64,000 nt of DNA from Galeopsis tetrahit (taxonomy: Eukaryota; Streptophyta; Magnoliopsida; Lamiales; Lamiaceae). Each line of letters starts with the position of its first letter. Positions within the stretch are counted from its first letter, which is position 1. Position numbers and translations under genes: made by a program. Positions 33,102-43,240 of the stretch are shown one piece after another. Below the pieces are notes generated by a model. The model worked only from the letters and a program-made list of their open reading frames with translations, did not search any database and was not told where the DNA came from. The stretch lies in assembly GCA_963675135.1 (NCBI GenBank), contig OY776128.1, forward strand, positions 72,794,670 to 72,858,669, read 5' to 3'.

Positions 33102-36100
33102 ATGACTCTTGGTTCAGGAGGATCTAGTGTCGTAGGTAAACACTTTCCCCTATTACCAATTTATTGTTAATGCAATTATTCTCTGCTTTTTATCGATTAT
33201 CATGTTTCCCGTGGCCAATCTGCAAATGGATCGCAGGTTTTCTTGGTTGTAGTGTTTCCGTTGTCTGAAACACCATTATTTGAAGATTTAACTGCGGATC
33301 TTGATTAAACTCGCCCTTTCTTAAGTTTGATTATAATAATTCTTTGCTGGGCATCTTTTGATCATTTGGGGAAGTATTGATGGGAATGGAATTTGGCTAT
33401 TCGCTTAAAGTTGACACAAGGCATCAATCCCATATCATTGAATTGTATGCCTATGTTGAATGAATATTGAGGCTTTCTGATTGTTTTGTAGTTCTCTCTA
33501 GGTCTACTAAGGGCTGTGTTATTATTTGGTTAAATACACCTCATTTATTAACAAACACCCAATTCACTACGTATAGGGTTAGATTCATTTTGTCCATTTA
33601 ACATATTAATTGTACAGCAATTAACACCAAGATATACTACTCATTAGTCAATCAACATAGTTAACCAGTTTTTTAGGTTGTGCCTTATGCATTGGTGTTT
33701 TCCGGTTTTGTTTGCAGCTTTTAAGTATCTGTGATCATATCCTTAAAAAAATGTCTAAAAGAAAGTAATTTGATTTTGTCTCTCCTGACTCGTCTGCACA
33801 ATTTCTGGTATTTTCTTGCAAAGTGGTGCAACCAATTAAATGTTCAATGGCAATCATCTCTTTATCCCTGAATCCCTGGTGCTGCCTGCATATAGATTCA
33901 CAGATCGTATTATCGGAGATTAAGTTATTGGGTTACTCAATCAAATTATAGCTTCTTAATTCTTTTTTTGTTTTTGTTTTGCAGTCCCTCGAAATTTTAG
34001 ATTGTTGGAGGAACTTGAACGTGGAGAAAAGGGAATTGGGGATGGAACTGTAAGCTATGGTATGGATGATGGAGATGACATCTACATGCGCTCCTGGACT
34101 GGCACCATTATAGGTCCACACAATGTGAGTATCCCACTATCACTCTGGCTCTGCCATTTCATTTTATGTGGTAATATAAAGTTTGATGGTTCATCCTCTA
34201 TTTTGATGCATTATGTTCTTTCTTTATTTTTCTTAAAGTAGCATTATAGAAGAATTTTATATAAATACTTGTTTGGAATTCTTGAACGATTCTTGTGAAA
34301 TCAACTTGCTACATGATATGTATTTGATATGCATGCGTATCATTTCATCTTGATCAATTTGAGGAGTTTTACTTCTCTAAATTTCTTATTTTCGGCTGAG
34401 TTTTCATTTTGGTTAAGAGATTATTTCCTTGAAATCCTCTTTCCCTAGAACAAGATTTTCTTTCTGTGGCTTAGTTACTATTATGGTAATTATTACAGTA
34501 GCCAATGTTTTACATCAAATAATTATAACTATTGTGGCCATCTGTCCCACAGCAGATCAGGTTGAGTGGTTATGTTTTATAAAGTAACACAATAAGTTAT
34601 ATGTGCTTTATGCTTATCTTAATGAGCTGTTACATTATTTTCCACGCGTTTGATTGTTAGGAATCTGTGCATGCCTTCTAATGGTGGCTATACTGATTAC
34701 GATGACTATATTTCCGTAGGATGCCATTATCTTACAGCAGGTGTAACATTTGAATTTTATGAAAAAATAACTGGAGAAGATTGTAAAATTGCCTTTTTGC
34801 AGTTTATTAAGCTGCTATTTTGTTTGCATTGTTTTTACCTTTTAATGATCCCTTTTTTAAGTCTTTGTGAGCAATGCAAAAAACTAAATTCACATTTCCT
34901 TATTTCCTGTTAGTCTGTACATGAAGGGCGCATATATCAGTTGAAGTTATTTTGTGACAAAGATTATCCAGAGAAGCCTCCTACCGTTCGTTTCCATTCC
35001 CGGGTCAACATGGCTTGCGTAAACCATGAAACTGGAGTGGTATGAATACATAACTCAAGGCTAAATTGAAACTGTTATTTCTATAAGCTAGATTTTCGTA
35101 GCCTTTATCAGATGTTCAATGGTAAAAGTAAATGTGATGTTTTGTTACTGCAGTCCCCAACTCTTTACCAATCTCATTTTTACTGTCCTTATGTGGTTCT
35201 GGGAAATTGCTTAACATAGTTTAGAATCATTATAAATAAACGGTAGGATTCCCCAAGATTCAGAACTTGAGGAATAATATAATTTTTAGTGTTAGAAAGT
35301 TAAAATTACACGATCCTGTCTAAATGAATTGGTCTCCCATGAATGTCGTTCAACTTTTTCAAAAGTTACTCCTTCTGTCCCAGGATAAGCTTCCCATTGT
35401 TTTTTTTTTCCCACACAATTTAAGGAACTTAATATAATATTAGATGTAGTATAAGTTGATGTGATAGGATAGGATAGAGATAAAAACAACTTGATGTGAT
35501 TTGAAGATATGGGCCCACAATGATCCAAAAAAGAAAATGAAAAGCTTTGGGTGGAACGTCCAAAATGAAAAAAATTGAAAGCTTCTTTTGGGACGGAGGG
35601 AGTATATGTTTTCATGTTTTAGAAGTATTTGCATAATGCAAAAAAAAAAAGAAAAGGTGGAAAATCTGGGACATGATGCTAGAATCAGAAAGGGGGAGTG
35701 AGATCTCTGAGGGATTATTTTCAAACCTTGAAGTAAATTCATTAGATACTTGCGCAGTTATTTGAATCTTGCCTATGGAGGAATCTAACAGGTAATCCAT
35801 TTATAAATATCATAAGAATTGTATCTGAGAGTCCACTTTTTGTGTAAGCTTATTTTAAACATCTTTTCAGTAAGAATCATGTATTTTGTTGTTATAACTT
35901 AATCTGAGGTTTACACAATGGATACTTTTAACACTATCAAAGCATTAGCTTATTGAATTATCGATATATATGACCTTGATGGTCTAGGTGGAACCTAAAA
36001 AGTTTGCGCTTCTATCAAATTGGAAACGGGAGTACACAATGGAAGACATACTGACAACTCTGAAGAAAGAGATGGCTGCTCCACACAACCGTAAGCTTGT

Positions 36101-36128
36101 TCAGCCTCCTGAAGGCACCTATTTCTAG
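33102..36128 (+). CDS. UEV1D: Ubiquitin-conjugating enzyme E2 variant (UEV1D/MMZ type)
   Basis: Four coding exons: 33102-33135, 33985-34124, 34914-35039 and 35988-36128. All introns are GT-AG and phases join without a break, giving 146 aa, the usual length. The protein begins MTLGSGGSSVVVPRNFRLLE and continues GEKGIGDGTVSYGMDDGDD, SWTGTIIGPHN, GRIYQLKLFCDKDYPEKPPT, NMACVNHETGVV and KLVQPPEGTYF. It has the E2 (UBC) fold. Like other UEVs it lacks the HPN motif and catalytic cysteine of active E2s. The family pairs with UBC13/UBC35/36 to make Lys63-linked ubiquitin chains in error-free DNA damage tolerance and signalling. The N-terminus (MTLGSGGSS) matches the UEV1C/UEV1D type rather than UEV1A/B; C and D cannot be separated here. 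Intron 3 carries a MITE. Confidence 0.96.
35369..35602. mobile_element. Stowaway-like MITE inside UEV1 intron 3
   Basis: Starts CTCCTTCTGTCCCAGGATAA after TA and ends AGCTTCTTTTGGGACGGAGG-GAG before TA (35603-35604). Inverted ends share GTCCCA and AAGCTTC/GAAGCTT-like sequence. It lies well away from both splice sites, so it should be removed with the intron. Confidence 0.8.
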
Positions 36129-37253
36129 TATAAAGATATGAATTACCCTGATACGGTATTCTGATTTTATAGCTATATCTGGTGTTAAGATGTGGGGGAA
36201 TGCCCCACTAAGCTTTCTCCTATCAACTCTCTTGGATTCCTGTTATCTTTTTTTAATGTACTTGTGAACAAATGTTGGAACGTTTGGTAATGGGATTTTT
36301 TCTGTGTGGTAATCGATGAACATATCATGTTAATATCTGTATTTGTGTACTTTGTTTACTTTGAATGGTTCTTGTGAAGGAAACATTGAGAGGAAATTGT
36401 ATCAAGGTTCTCTAGCTCGTGAAATTTTAATCGAATGAAAAAGATGCACATGTCTTTGTTTTATGAGCCCTTCTGATCTCTATGGTCATGGAATCTGTCT
36501 GGAACTCTATATTCGGTCCAAGAACCGACTAATTTGGAGGATCAATGTATCGAATAAGGATCAGGTTGTTTTTCTCTCAATTTAAGGTTCAATTTTATTC
36601 TTTTGGTGTCACTTCAATGACAACTTTTTTTTCATTACTAATTAATAATTATACAAAGAGGATAACAAAAATGACGTCCACCATTTTTTTTTATACTGGA
36701 TTTTTTTTATGAAGTATACTATCTTTAGTATCTTATATGTTTTCGGTTTTTTAATTTATAAATAATGAAGTTCATGCCCATATTCAGATTTAATTAAAAA
36801 ATCTTAAATTAAAAAAAAACACTAGAAAACTAATGTGACACAAACTAAAAAAGAAAATATGAAAACTGATATGAAAGACGGATGGGGTATTGAAAGTTTT
36901 AAAAATATATGTGAAAAAAATAACATAAACTAGAGTAAAATTGATAAAATTCACAATTTTTTTTTTAAAGGATTCACTTGATTTAATAATTCATAAGAGA
37001 ATTTCGATGGAATTTTGTGCAATTAACTTAAAAAATTAATGAAATAAAGGCAAAATGATTGGAGCTTGAATTGAGATAAAATAAATAAATATAGAATCTT
37101 AAATTTTACAAAATAAAACAAAATTCTATGTTATGACCCGTCAAAAATTTGAGCTCTTGTATGCATATTTTTTTTTACTCTCGCTCATTTATCAATTTCT
37201 CTCGCTTAGGGGTGAGAACATTTCAGACTACTCGGCAATATGAATGTCTATGG
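36129..37253. other. UEV1 3'UTR and AT-rich intergenic DNA
   Basis: The first ~300 bp are probably 3'UTR. The segment near 36505-36560 (tattcggtccaagaaccgac) weakly echoes 6652-6690 (tattcgatctaagaaccgat), a short dispersed repeat of unknown type. No gene. Confidence 0.5.
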
Positions 37254-37491
37254 TATTAGTCCAATACAAATATACCATATCTCTTAATATATTATTAAAC
37301 ATAATATCTCTTAATATATTTTATATATCTTTATTTTTCTTAATTAGAGATTTAGATACGTTTTGTATCTATAAATACTTCCTTCATGTACTATTTTCAT
37401 TCAATGAAATCATAATTTCTCTATGCATTGTTTCTCTATATGGTATCAAAAGCTTTTACAGGCTAATGCCTTTTTTTTCGATCCTCACGAT

Positions 37492-38023
37492 TAAATGCAG
37501 GGTTAGAGTTCATGAATTATAGACCCGTTTAAATTCGGACTTTTTTTACCCGGACCGGTTAGCCCGCAGGTCTACAGGGCCAACCCGCTAGCCCGAGTTG
37601 TTACTTTTTTTTTTTCTTTTTTTCTTTTTAAATAACATGTTAACAAATTTTGAGTCATTTGGCCGACTATGTACATTAAGCAACTCATTACCATTCACTA
37701 GTCATTATTACTATTTTTTTTATTAGATTATGATATTTGTTTAGGTTTATTTGACCATATTAAGGACCAATGAGTTATATAATTGTGTTTAAATCATACT
37801 TTTGTTTTCTTATTTATCGATCATTAACTAATTATATATTTTTCTATTTTATTTTCTTGTTGGACGTGCCAATTGAAACCTTTAATTTTAAAAGAATTTT
37901 TTTTTATTGTAGCCCGTTAGTGGCCCGTTTAGCCCGTGGCCCGCTACGGTTAGGGTTAGGTCCCAACAATTGTAGGACCGTTAAATATGAACCGGTTAAG
38001 GGCCAGCCCGATAGACATCTCTA
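37492..38023 (-). mobile_element. hAT-like non-autonomous element nested in the Copia derivative
   Basis: CTCACGAT (8 bp) flanks both ends (37484-37491 and 38024-38031). The right end, reverse complemented, is TAGAGATGTCTATCGGGCTG, a hAT-type terminus. The interior is the reverse complement of the element at 45244-45860. The left end is shortened and lacks the matching TIR, yet the duplication is perfect. Removing one copy restores a continuous Copia leader up to the gag ATG. Confidence 0.85.
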
Positions 38024-38032
38024 CTCACGATC

Positions 38033-38164
38033 ATGACTTCGTCTCCGAAATTAAGGAACAATTCCTATTTCCCAATACCCTCCACCTCGGTAACCATCAC
38101 GGTTAAACCCACCGAGCACTTCTTCCATCAATCACCCCTTCCCCAAGATAACCCACTGCCGTGA
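38033..38164 (+). pseudogene. Truncated Copia gag N-terminus
   Basis: Starts MTSSPKLRNNSYFPIPSTSV and runs 43 codons to a TGA at 38162. It sits right after the nested hAT element, at the position expected for gag. The downstream gag core (UBN2 region and CCHC) is absent. Confidence 0.55.
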
Positions 38165-38405
38165 GCTTCCCAAGCCTTTTTTTCCACCATCATACCTGCA
38201 CTACACCCCCTAAACTGGTAAATACACCCAACACACCCACTGATCTAATAAATCCACCCAATACACCCACCGATCTGATAAATCAACCCACCCAAATGCC
38301 GACTCCCAAATCTCACTCCACCACCTGTAGTAGTCCCTGCGCCTACTCCACTCCCATTCTCTCCATCAAACTCATACATAAAGCTATTTTTTATTTTTTG
38401 CTGTA

Positions 38406-39223
38406 GTTGTTGTTTGGCGTTCTTCGTCGTACAAAACCCTCGACTCTCACTCCTCTCTTCGTAGTCGTTGCTCGACGTTCTTCGTCGTATAAAACACATG
38501 ACTTCCACTCCTTTTCATAGTCGTTGTTCGTCATACAAAACTCACGACTCCCACTACTTTTCGTAGTCGTTGTTCAGCGTTTTTCGTCGTACAAAATCCA
38601 TGACTCCCACTCCTTTTCGTAGTCGTTGTTCGACGTTCTTCGTCGTACAAAACTCACGACTCCCACTCCTTTATGTAGTCGTTGTTCGACGTTCTTCGTC
38701 GTACAAAACCCACGACTCCCACTCCTTTTCGTAGTCGTTGTTCGACGTTATTTGTCCTACAAAATCCACAATTACCCCAATCTCAAGAAGACAAGTTTCT
38801 TCTTTCGCGTAATCGTTGTTCGACGTTCTTCGTCGTACAAAACCCACGACTCCCACTCCTTTTCGTAGTCGTTGTTCGGCGTTATTTGTCCTACAAAATC
38901 CACAATTACCCCAATCTCAAGAAGACAAGTTTCTTCTTTCGCGTAATCATTGTTCGACGTTCTTGTCGTACAAAACCCACGATTACCCCAACCTCAAGAA
39001 GACAAGTTTCTTCTTCCCCGTAATTGTTGTTCGACGTTCTTATCGTACTAAACTCACAATTACCCCAACCTCACTACGGAAGCTTCGACGTTCTTGTCGT
39101 ACAAAACTCACGATTATCCCAACCTCAAGAAGACTTCTTCCCCGTAATTTTTGTTCGATGTTCTTGTCGTACAAAACTCACAATTACCCCAACCTCAAGA
39201 AGACAAGTTTCTTCTTCCCCAAG
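38406..39223 (+). repeat. Minisatellite with alternating 56- and 78-bp units
   Basis: About 13 tandem units. The core is GTCGTTGTTCGACGTTCTTC then GTCGTACAAAACCCACGACT then CCCACTCCTTTTCGTA (56 bp). From 38734 some units are 76-78 bp, because the CCCACTCC end is replaced by ATTACCCCAATCTCAAGAAG plus ACAAGTTTCTTC. Units near the 3' side are the most diverged. The array is internal to the Copia derivative. ORFs across it are frame artefacts. Confidence 0.9.
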
Positions 39224-39289
39224 CTTACATCCGTGGCTGCTTCCCCGTTGCTTCACAACTCGTCCATATAAGCCTCGGCCCTCGCGTTC

Positions 39290-39536
39290 CTACACATTGC
39301 AGTTTGTTTGTTCCTCTACGGAAGCCGAGTATCGTGTCCTCCGCTGCCTCTGAAGTTCAATGCATTTTGCAATTGACTACTATTTTATTCGAGATCTGAT
39401 CAAGACTTATCAACTTCGAGTTTTACATGTTTCGTCTGCGGATCAACTTGCTGATGCTCTTACCAAGCCACTTCCTCGTTCTCGCCTACAACCACTTATG
39501 ATCAAGATTGGACTCTCCTACGGTGCTCCATCTTGA
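39290..39536 (+). pseudogene. Copia RNase H C-terminal fragment
   Basis: Contains STEAEYRV (in the frame around 39330) and then, in another frame, HVSSADQLADALTKPLPRSR and a TGA at 39534-39536, just before the polypurine tract. These are the conserved last motifs of Copia pol. Frameshifted, no catalytic core. Confidence 0.8.
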
Positions 39537-39733
39537 GGGGGCGTATTAGGCATATACAAATATATTGAGAGATATTATATATATCTTGTATAATATATTT
39601 TATATATCTTTATTTTTCTTAATTAGCGATTTAGGATAGTTACGTTTTGTATCTATAAATACTTCCTTCATGTACTCTTTACATTCATTCAATGAAATCA
39701 TAATTTCCCTATTAATTGTTTCTCTATATATGG

Positions 39734-40787
39734 GTCGAGGCAAATGTTTAGAGACCTTGATTTGCTCTATATCGTATATTTCTTCTGTTTCACAATAATT
39801 TCATAGGTAAGTGAACACACATATTAAAAAAGTGTAATGATAAATAGAATTTTGAGAAGTAATTTTATAAACTTTTATGTATAAAGTAAAGAAATGACTA
39901 GACTTGTGATCGTGTAGGGCCAAACGTGATGACATTTAGTGTAGGATTGTGGATATTACGAGAGTGTAGTTTATAAAAAGTTTTCCATTTTAAGGATGGA
40001 AAAATTATTGTGGGACGTCCGAAAAAGAGTGTAAAAGTTATTATGAAACTGAAAAATTATAATAGATCATGCTCTGAGATCTATATACCTGACAAACTGA
40101 CAAACTTTTTAACAAGAGGATTACTCTCACGTATCAAAAAAAGTATTCATTATACCAATAATCATCTAAAGCATAAGCAAAAAATTGAAGAACATTTACT
40201 AACTTTTCTTTAAAATAAAACTGGGAATGCAAATTTTGCCTCAGGTTTTAATATTCAACTGATTTATAACTGATATTCTGCAATGAAAACTCTTCTCCCT
40301 GTTTATTTTAAGAACATCTTCCTTAAATGCCAACATGTTTTCTGCGTATCATTTCCTTAAACTGAAGGTGGCTGTTGGCTTCAATGTGTATCATAGTGAT
40401 AAGGGGCTAGATTAAACCATGGACAAAACAGCCTTCAAATTCATTTGGGAGATGAAGTTAGTCAAATCAAACAACTCAATAATGGCATTTTGGTCATTTC
40501 TTGTTAATAAGATCTGGTGCAGCAAATTGTTATTGTTATTTGCTTCTTGTAATATGATGTAATATCTGTGAAACAAATCGACGGTATAACAGGGGTTTAA
40601 TTGGATGTATTGTGAGAAGTTGTTAATGCTGTTTTCTCTAAGCCTTGGGCTTTTTAGGTTCTTAAGCTTTAGGTTTATTAGTTGGGCTTGGACAGCTACT
40701 GTTTGCTTTGTGGGCCTGCATGGCGTGTTCTAGGTTCCTTCCTTAGGCCTAGTAGTTGGGCCGGCCACTTTAGCACCTTTTCCTTTC
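39734..40787. other. Intergenic DNA 5' of Pack-MULE 2
   Basis: Apart from the MITE at 39789-40018, holds the T/G-rich stretch 40600-40780 (ccttgggctttttaggttc, gtagttgggccggcc). This continues beyond the Pack-MULE as 42470-42720 (gtattccgggccagcttc, catcctgtgtcgtccaaaac), so one unidentified element or gene end was split by the insertion. Confidence 0.4.
39789..40018. mobile_element. Degraded MITE related to 52422-52665
   Basis: Shares with 52422-52665 the order TAGGTAAGTG/TAGGTAGGTG, TTTTGAG-AGTAATTTT, TATAAAGTAAAGAA, GTTTATAAAAAGTTTTCCAT and TTATTGTGGGA. Ends are diverged. Confidence 0.5.
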
Positions 40788-40958
40788 GGGCGCGGCTAAA
40801 GGCACCCAAGGATCCTATGAGGACAGAACACCCACAAAACGGATGAGGACACCCACGAGGAAAATACAAAATTACCCTCCCCTCAATTAAAACTCATTCT
40901 TTCTCTTCTTCCTCTTCATTTCAATACACCCAGCCACCACTCCCTCCCCATCTCTCCA

Positions 40959-41416
40959 ATGGCCGCTGCCCACCCATCTCCTCCCTTCCAGGCGCGGCCG
41001 CCGCCCACCCAACTCCTCCCTCCAGGCGCGGCCGCCGCCCACCCACCTCCTCCCTCCAGGCGCGGTCGTCGCCCACCCAACTCCTCCCTCCAGGCGCGGT
41101 CGCCGCCCACCCACCTCCTCCTTCCAGACGCGGCCGCCGCCCACCCACCTCCTCCCTCCCAGGCGAAGAAAAAAAGCCACCGTCGTGAAGAAAGCCCGTC
41201 GTCAGTCCGTCTGTCCGGCGACACTAGATCTGTAAAAAAAAAACCGTCGTCGCCGTCCGTCGCTGTCTCTGTGTTGAAGAAGCCCGCCGGCCGCACCACC
41301 TCCTCCTTCAAGCGGCCGTTCGCGGCCACACGCATTTTCGCCCCTCCTCTTCGCGGCCGCGAATTCCTCCCCCATCGTAGCCGTTCGTGCCTCTCGCCGC
41401 CGCCGCGCCGATTCAG
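40959..41416 (+). other. GC-rich exon-like cargo of Pack-MULE 2
   Basis: An open frame from ATG (AATGGCCGCTGCC) to a consensus donor (TTCAG|GTAAGTT at 41416/41417). The first part is a 34-bp tandem repeat read through all three frames (Ala/Pro/Arg-rich). The second part is basic and Ser-rich (KKPSSPSVAVSVLKKPAG). It resembles a GC-rich 5' end of a captured gene rather than a working protein. Long minus-strand frames are mirror artefacts of the same composition. Confidence 0.4.
40988..41157. repeat. 34-bp tandem repeat, five copies
   Basis: Five copies of CCAGGCGCGGCCGCCGCCCA followed by CCCAACTCCTCCCT, with few substitutions. A partial sixth copy precedes them. Each unit contains GGCCGCC palindromic cores. 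Confidence 0.9.
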
Positions 41417-41439
41417 GTAAGTTGAAAATTAGGTTTTTC

Positions 41440-41760
41440 AAAATTAGGGTTTTATATGTTGTTTGGGAATTTCTTTCGAACAATTTGTGTTTGTTTTGTA
41501 GAAATTTTCGAACAACCTAAGATTGTTCATGTAAAATTTTCGAACATTTTGACTTTGTTTTGAAATATTTTTCGAATAATCTGTATTTTTCGAACATATT
41601 TACTTTGTTTTGGAAAAAATTTCGAACAAGTTGTTCGATCTTTTTTTTCGGACAAATTTAATTTGTTTTGAATTTTTTTTCGAACATATTGAGTTTGTTC
41701 GTTAAAAAATTTCGGACATCTCAACATTGTTTGGGTAAAATTTTCGAACATATTAAAATT
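41440..41760. repeat. Degenerate tandem array, TTTCGAACAT...TTTGTTTTG units
   Basis: About eight irregular units of 35-45 bp with the core TTTCGAACA(A/T) followed by GTTTGTTTTG. Intron-like position after the cargo donor. Confidence 0.7.
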
Positions 41761-41971
41761 TTATTTTTATTGTTGAAATTTTGAGTTTTTATTATTTTTT
41801 GTGGTGATTTTGGTGAGAAATGATGAATGTGAAATGGAATTGGAATGTGAAATGGAACAGATGAGTAGGGTGTACTCATCCGTCCATTTTTTAAAAAATT
41901 TACAGGAAGGGTACAAATGTCATTTCGCGTACCCCTAGTGTTAAAAAAAAAATCCGGTGGGTGTACTCATA

Positions 41972-42429
41972 GGGTATGTTTGGTTTGTTAGATTTGTATG
42001 GATAGATTGTTTTATCCCATTTAATACATTGTTTGGTTTGCAAGATTAAGGCCCGAGTTAAAAAGTCGGCCCGGGTTTGTTTTTATTTTTGTCCCACATT
42101 CATGTGATTATTTGTCATGCAAGGGGGCTAAGATTAATAATCCCATTTCAATTGATGAAATGACTTGTCTTTTATATCCTTCAATGTAAATATAAATAAT
42201 ATAAAAATGCTAATGTCAAAGGGTATTTTTGACATTTGACACTAAAATTCAATTTTATCCCACAATTCAAACAACTTGATTATAAATTATCATATAAACT
42301 TTAAAATTTAATCCCATCAATCCAAATATGATTTTTTAATCAATTTTTCAAATTATCCCACTAAATCATATCCTAATATATCTTTCCTATCCTAATATAT
42401 CTATCCTATCTATCAAACCAAACAAGCCC
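41972..42429. mobile_element. Harbinger-like MITE nested in Pack-MULE 2
   Basis: Left end GGGTATGTTTGGTTTGTTAG, right end CTATCAAACCAAACAAGCCC (inverted repeats), with ATA on both sides. Termini fit PIF/Harbinger; the 3-bp target ATA is not the usual TTA/TAA. Confidence 0.75.
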
Positions 42430-42773
42430 ATAGAAAATCCGGGTGCCTTTAGCGGTGCCCTTTCCTTTCTTTTTCGTTTAGGCTTTGTATTCCGGGCCAG
42501 CTTCTGTTGTTCAGGCTTTGGGCCTTGCATTCCGGGCCTATTATGATTTTAGTGCTTTGTATTTTGGCATTTTCTTAGGCACTTCTTTTTCGTTGCTCTG
42601 GATTTTTCCATTGGGTTTTTCGGAGTAGGGTTATTAGATACATCCTGTGTCGTCCAAAACCCTGAAGGCCGGTTTGTGGTTTTCCTTTTCATTTCTTTCA
42701 TATTAATATAATAATCTCATTTATAGTTAATGTTGTTTATCATGTTACACAAGTCTTTTGTATGGGTTGTGAA

Positions 42774-43232
42774 TAGTGGTGACAATTTTTGACACGATAC
42801 GATACGAATTCGACATGAAAATAGTGGGTTAGTGTTTGGCCTTATTGGGTTCGTGTCGTTATCGAGTTGACCCGACAACGACACGAAAATTTCGTGTCGA
42901 CCGACTCGACCCGTTAAGCACGATAAAATTAACAGGTAATCCATTAACTTGTTAACAACCCGTTAACCAATGACATGTATCCGATAATAACACCGATAAC
43001 TTTTTATATTTATATAAATATATTAATTTTATATATTTAAATGCAATTTTAAATTGATTTATTTCCTTATCGTGTTGTTATCTGTTACGTGTCGATACCG
43101 TGTCGTGTTAGGTCGACACGAAAATTATCGTGTTGTTATCGTGTCAACACATATCCTTATCATGTCGTGTTCGTGTTTGGCCTTATCGTGTCGACACGAA
43201 ACACGACACGATAGCACGAATTGCCAGCCCTA
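42774..43232. mobile_element. hAT-like non-autonomous element
   Basis: Left end TAGTGGTGACAATTTTTG; right end, reverse complemented, TAGGGCTGGCAATTCGTGC, both hAT-type. Flanks GTTGTGAA (42766-42773) and GCTGTGAA (43233-43240) agree at 7 of 8 bases, as for an aged 8-bp duplication. The interior is made of CGTGTCG/CGACACG palindromic repeats. Confidence 0.8.
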
Positions 43233-43240
43233 GCTGTGAA

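Larger units (their letters stand above)
37254..39728 (+). mobile_element. Copia-derived non-autonomous LTR element with both LTRs and a 5-bp TSD
   Basis: LTRs are 37254-37440 and 39544-39728 (187 and 185 bp), both beginning TATTAG and ending TTTCTCTATA. TATGG lies just outside both (37249-37253 and 39729-39733). A primer-binding site like that for initiator tRNA-Met (TGGTATCAAAAGC) starts at 37441, and a polypurine tract (GAGGGGGCG) ends at 39543. The interior holds a 43-codon gag start (38033), a large minisatellite, and the last part of a Copia RNase H/pol frame ending at 39536. Integrase and RT are missing. The gag stub and the hAT insertion (37492-38023) both lie in the 5' part. Confidence 0.9.
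40788..42460. mobile_element. Pack-MULE-like element 2 with a 9-bp TSD
   Basis: Left end GGGCGCGGCTAAAGGCACCC; right end, reverse complemented, GGGCACCGCTAAAGGCACCC (17 of 20 or more identical). TTTCCTTTC directly flanks both ends (40779-40787 and 42461-42469). 1673 bp with no transposase. Cargo: a GC-rich exon-like block with a donor at 41416 and intron-like T-rich sequence after it. A Harbinger-like MITE is nested at 41972-42429. Confidence 0.85.

Noticed and set aside
38161..39353. Several overlapping ORFs with repeated TRRKTNYPNL-like peptides
   Set aside because: They are different frames of the 56/78-bp minisatellite inside the Copia derivative.
40887..41335. Arg/Gly/Trp-rich minus-strand proteins
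   Set aside because: They are mirror readings of the GC-rich 34-bp array; composition alone keeps the frames open.
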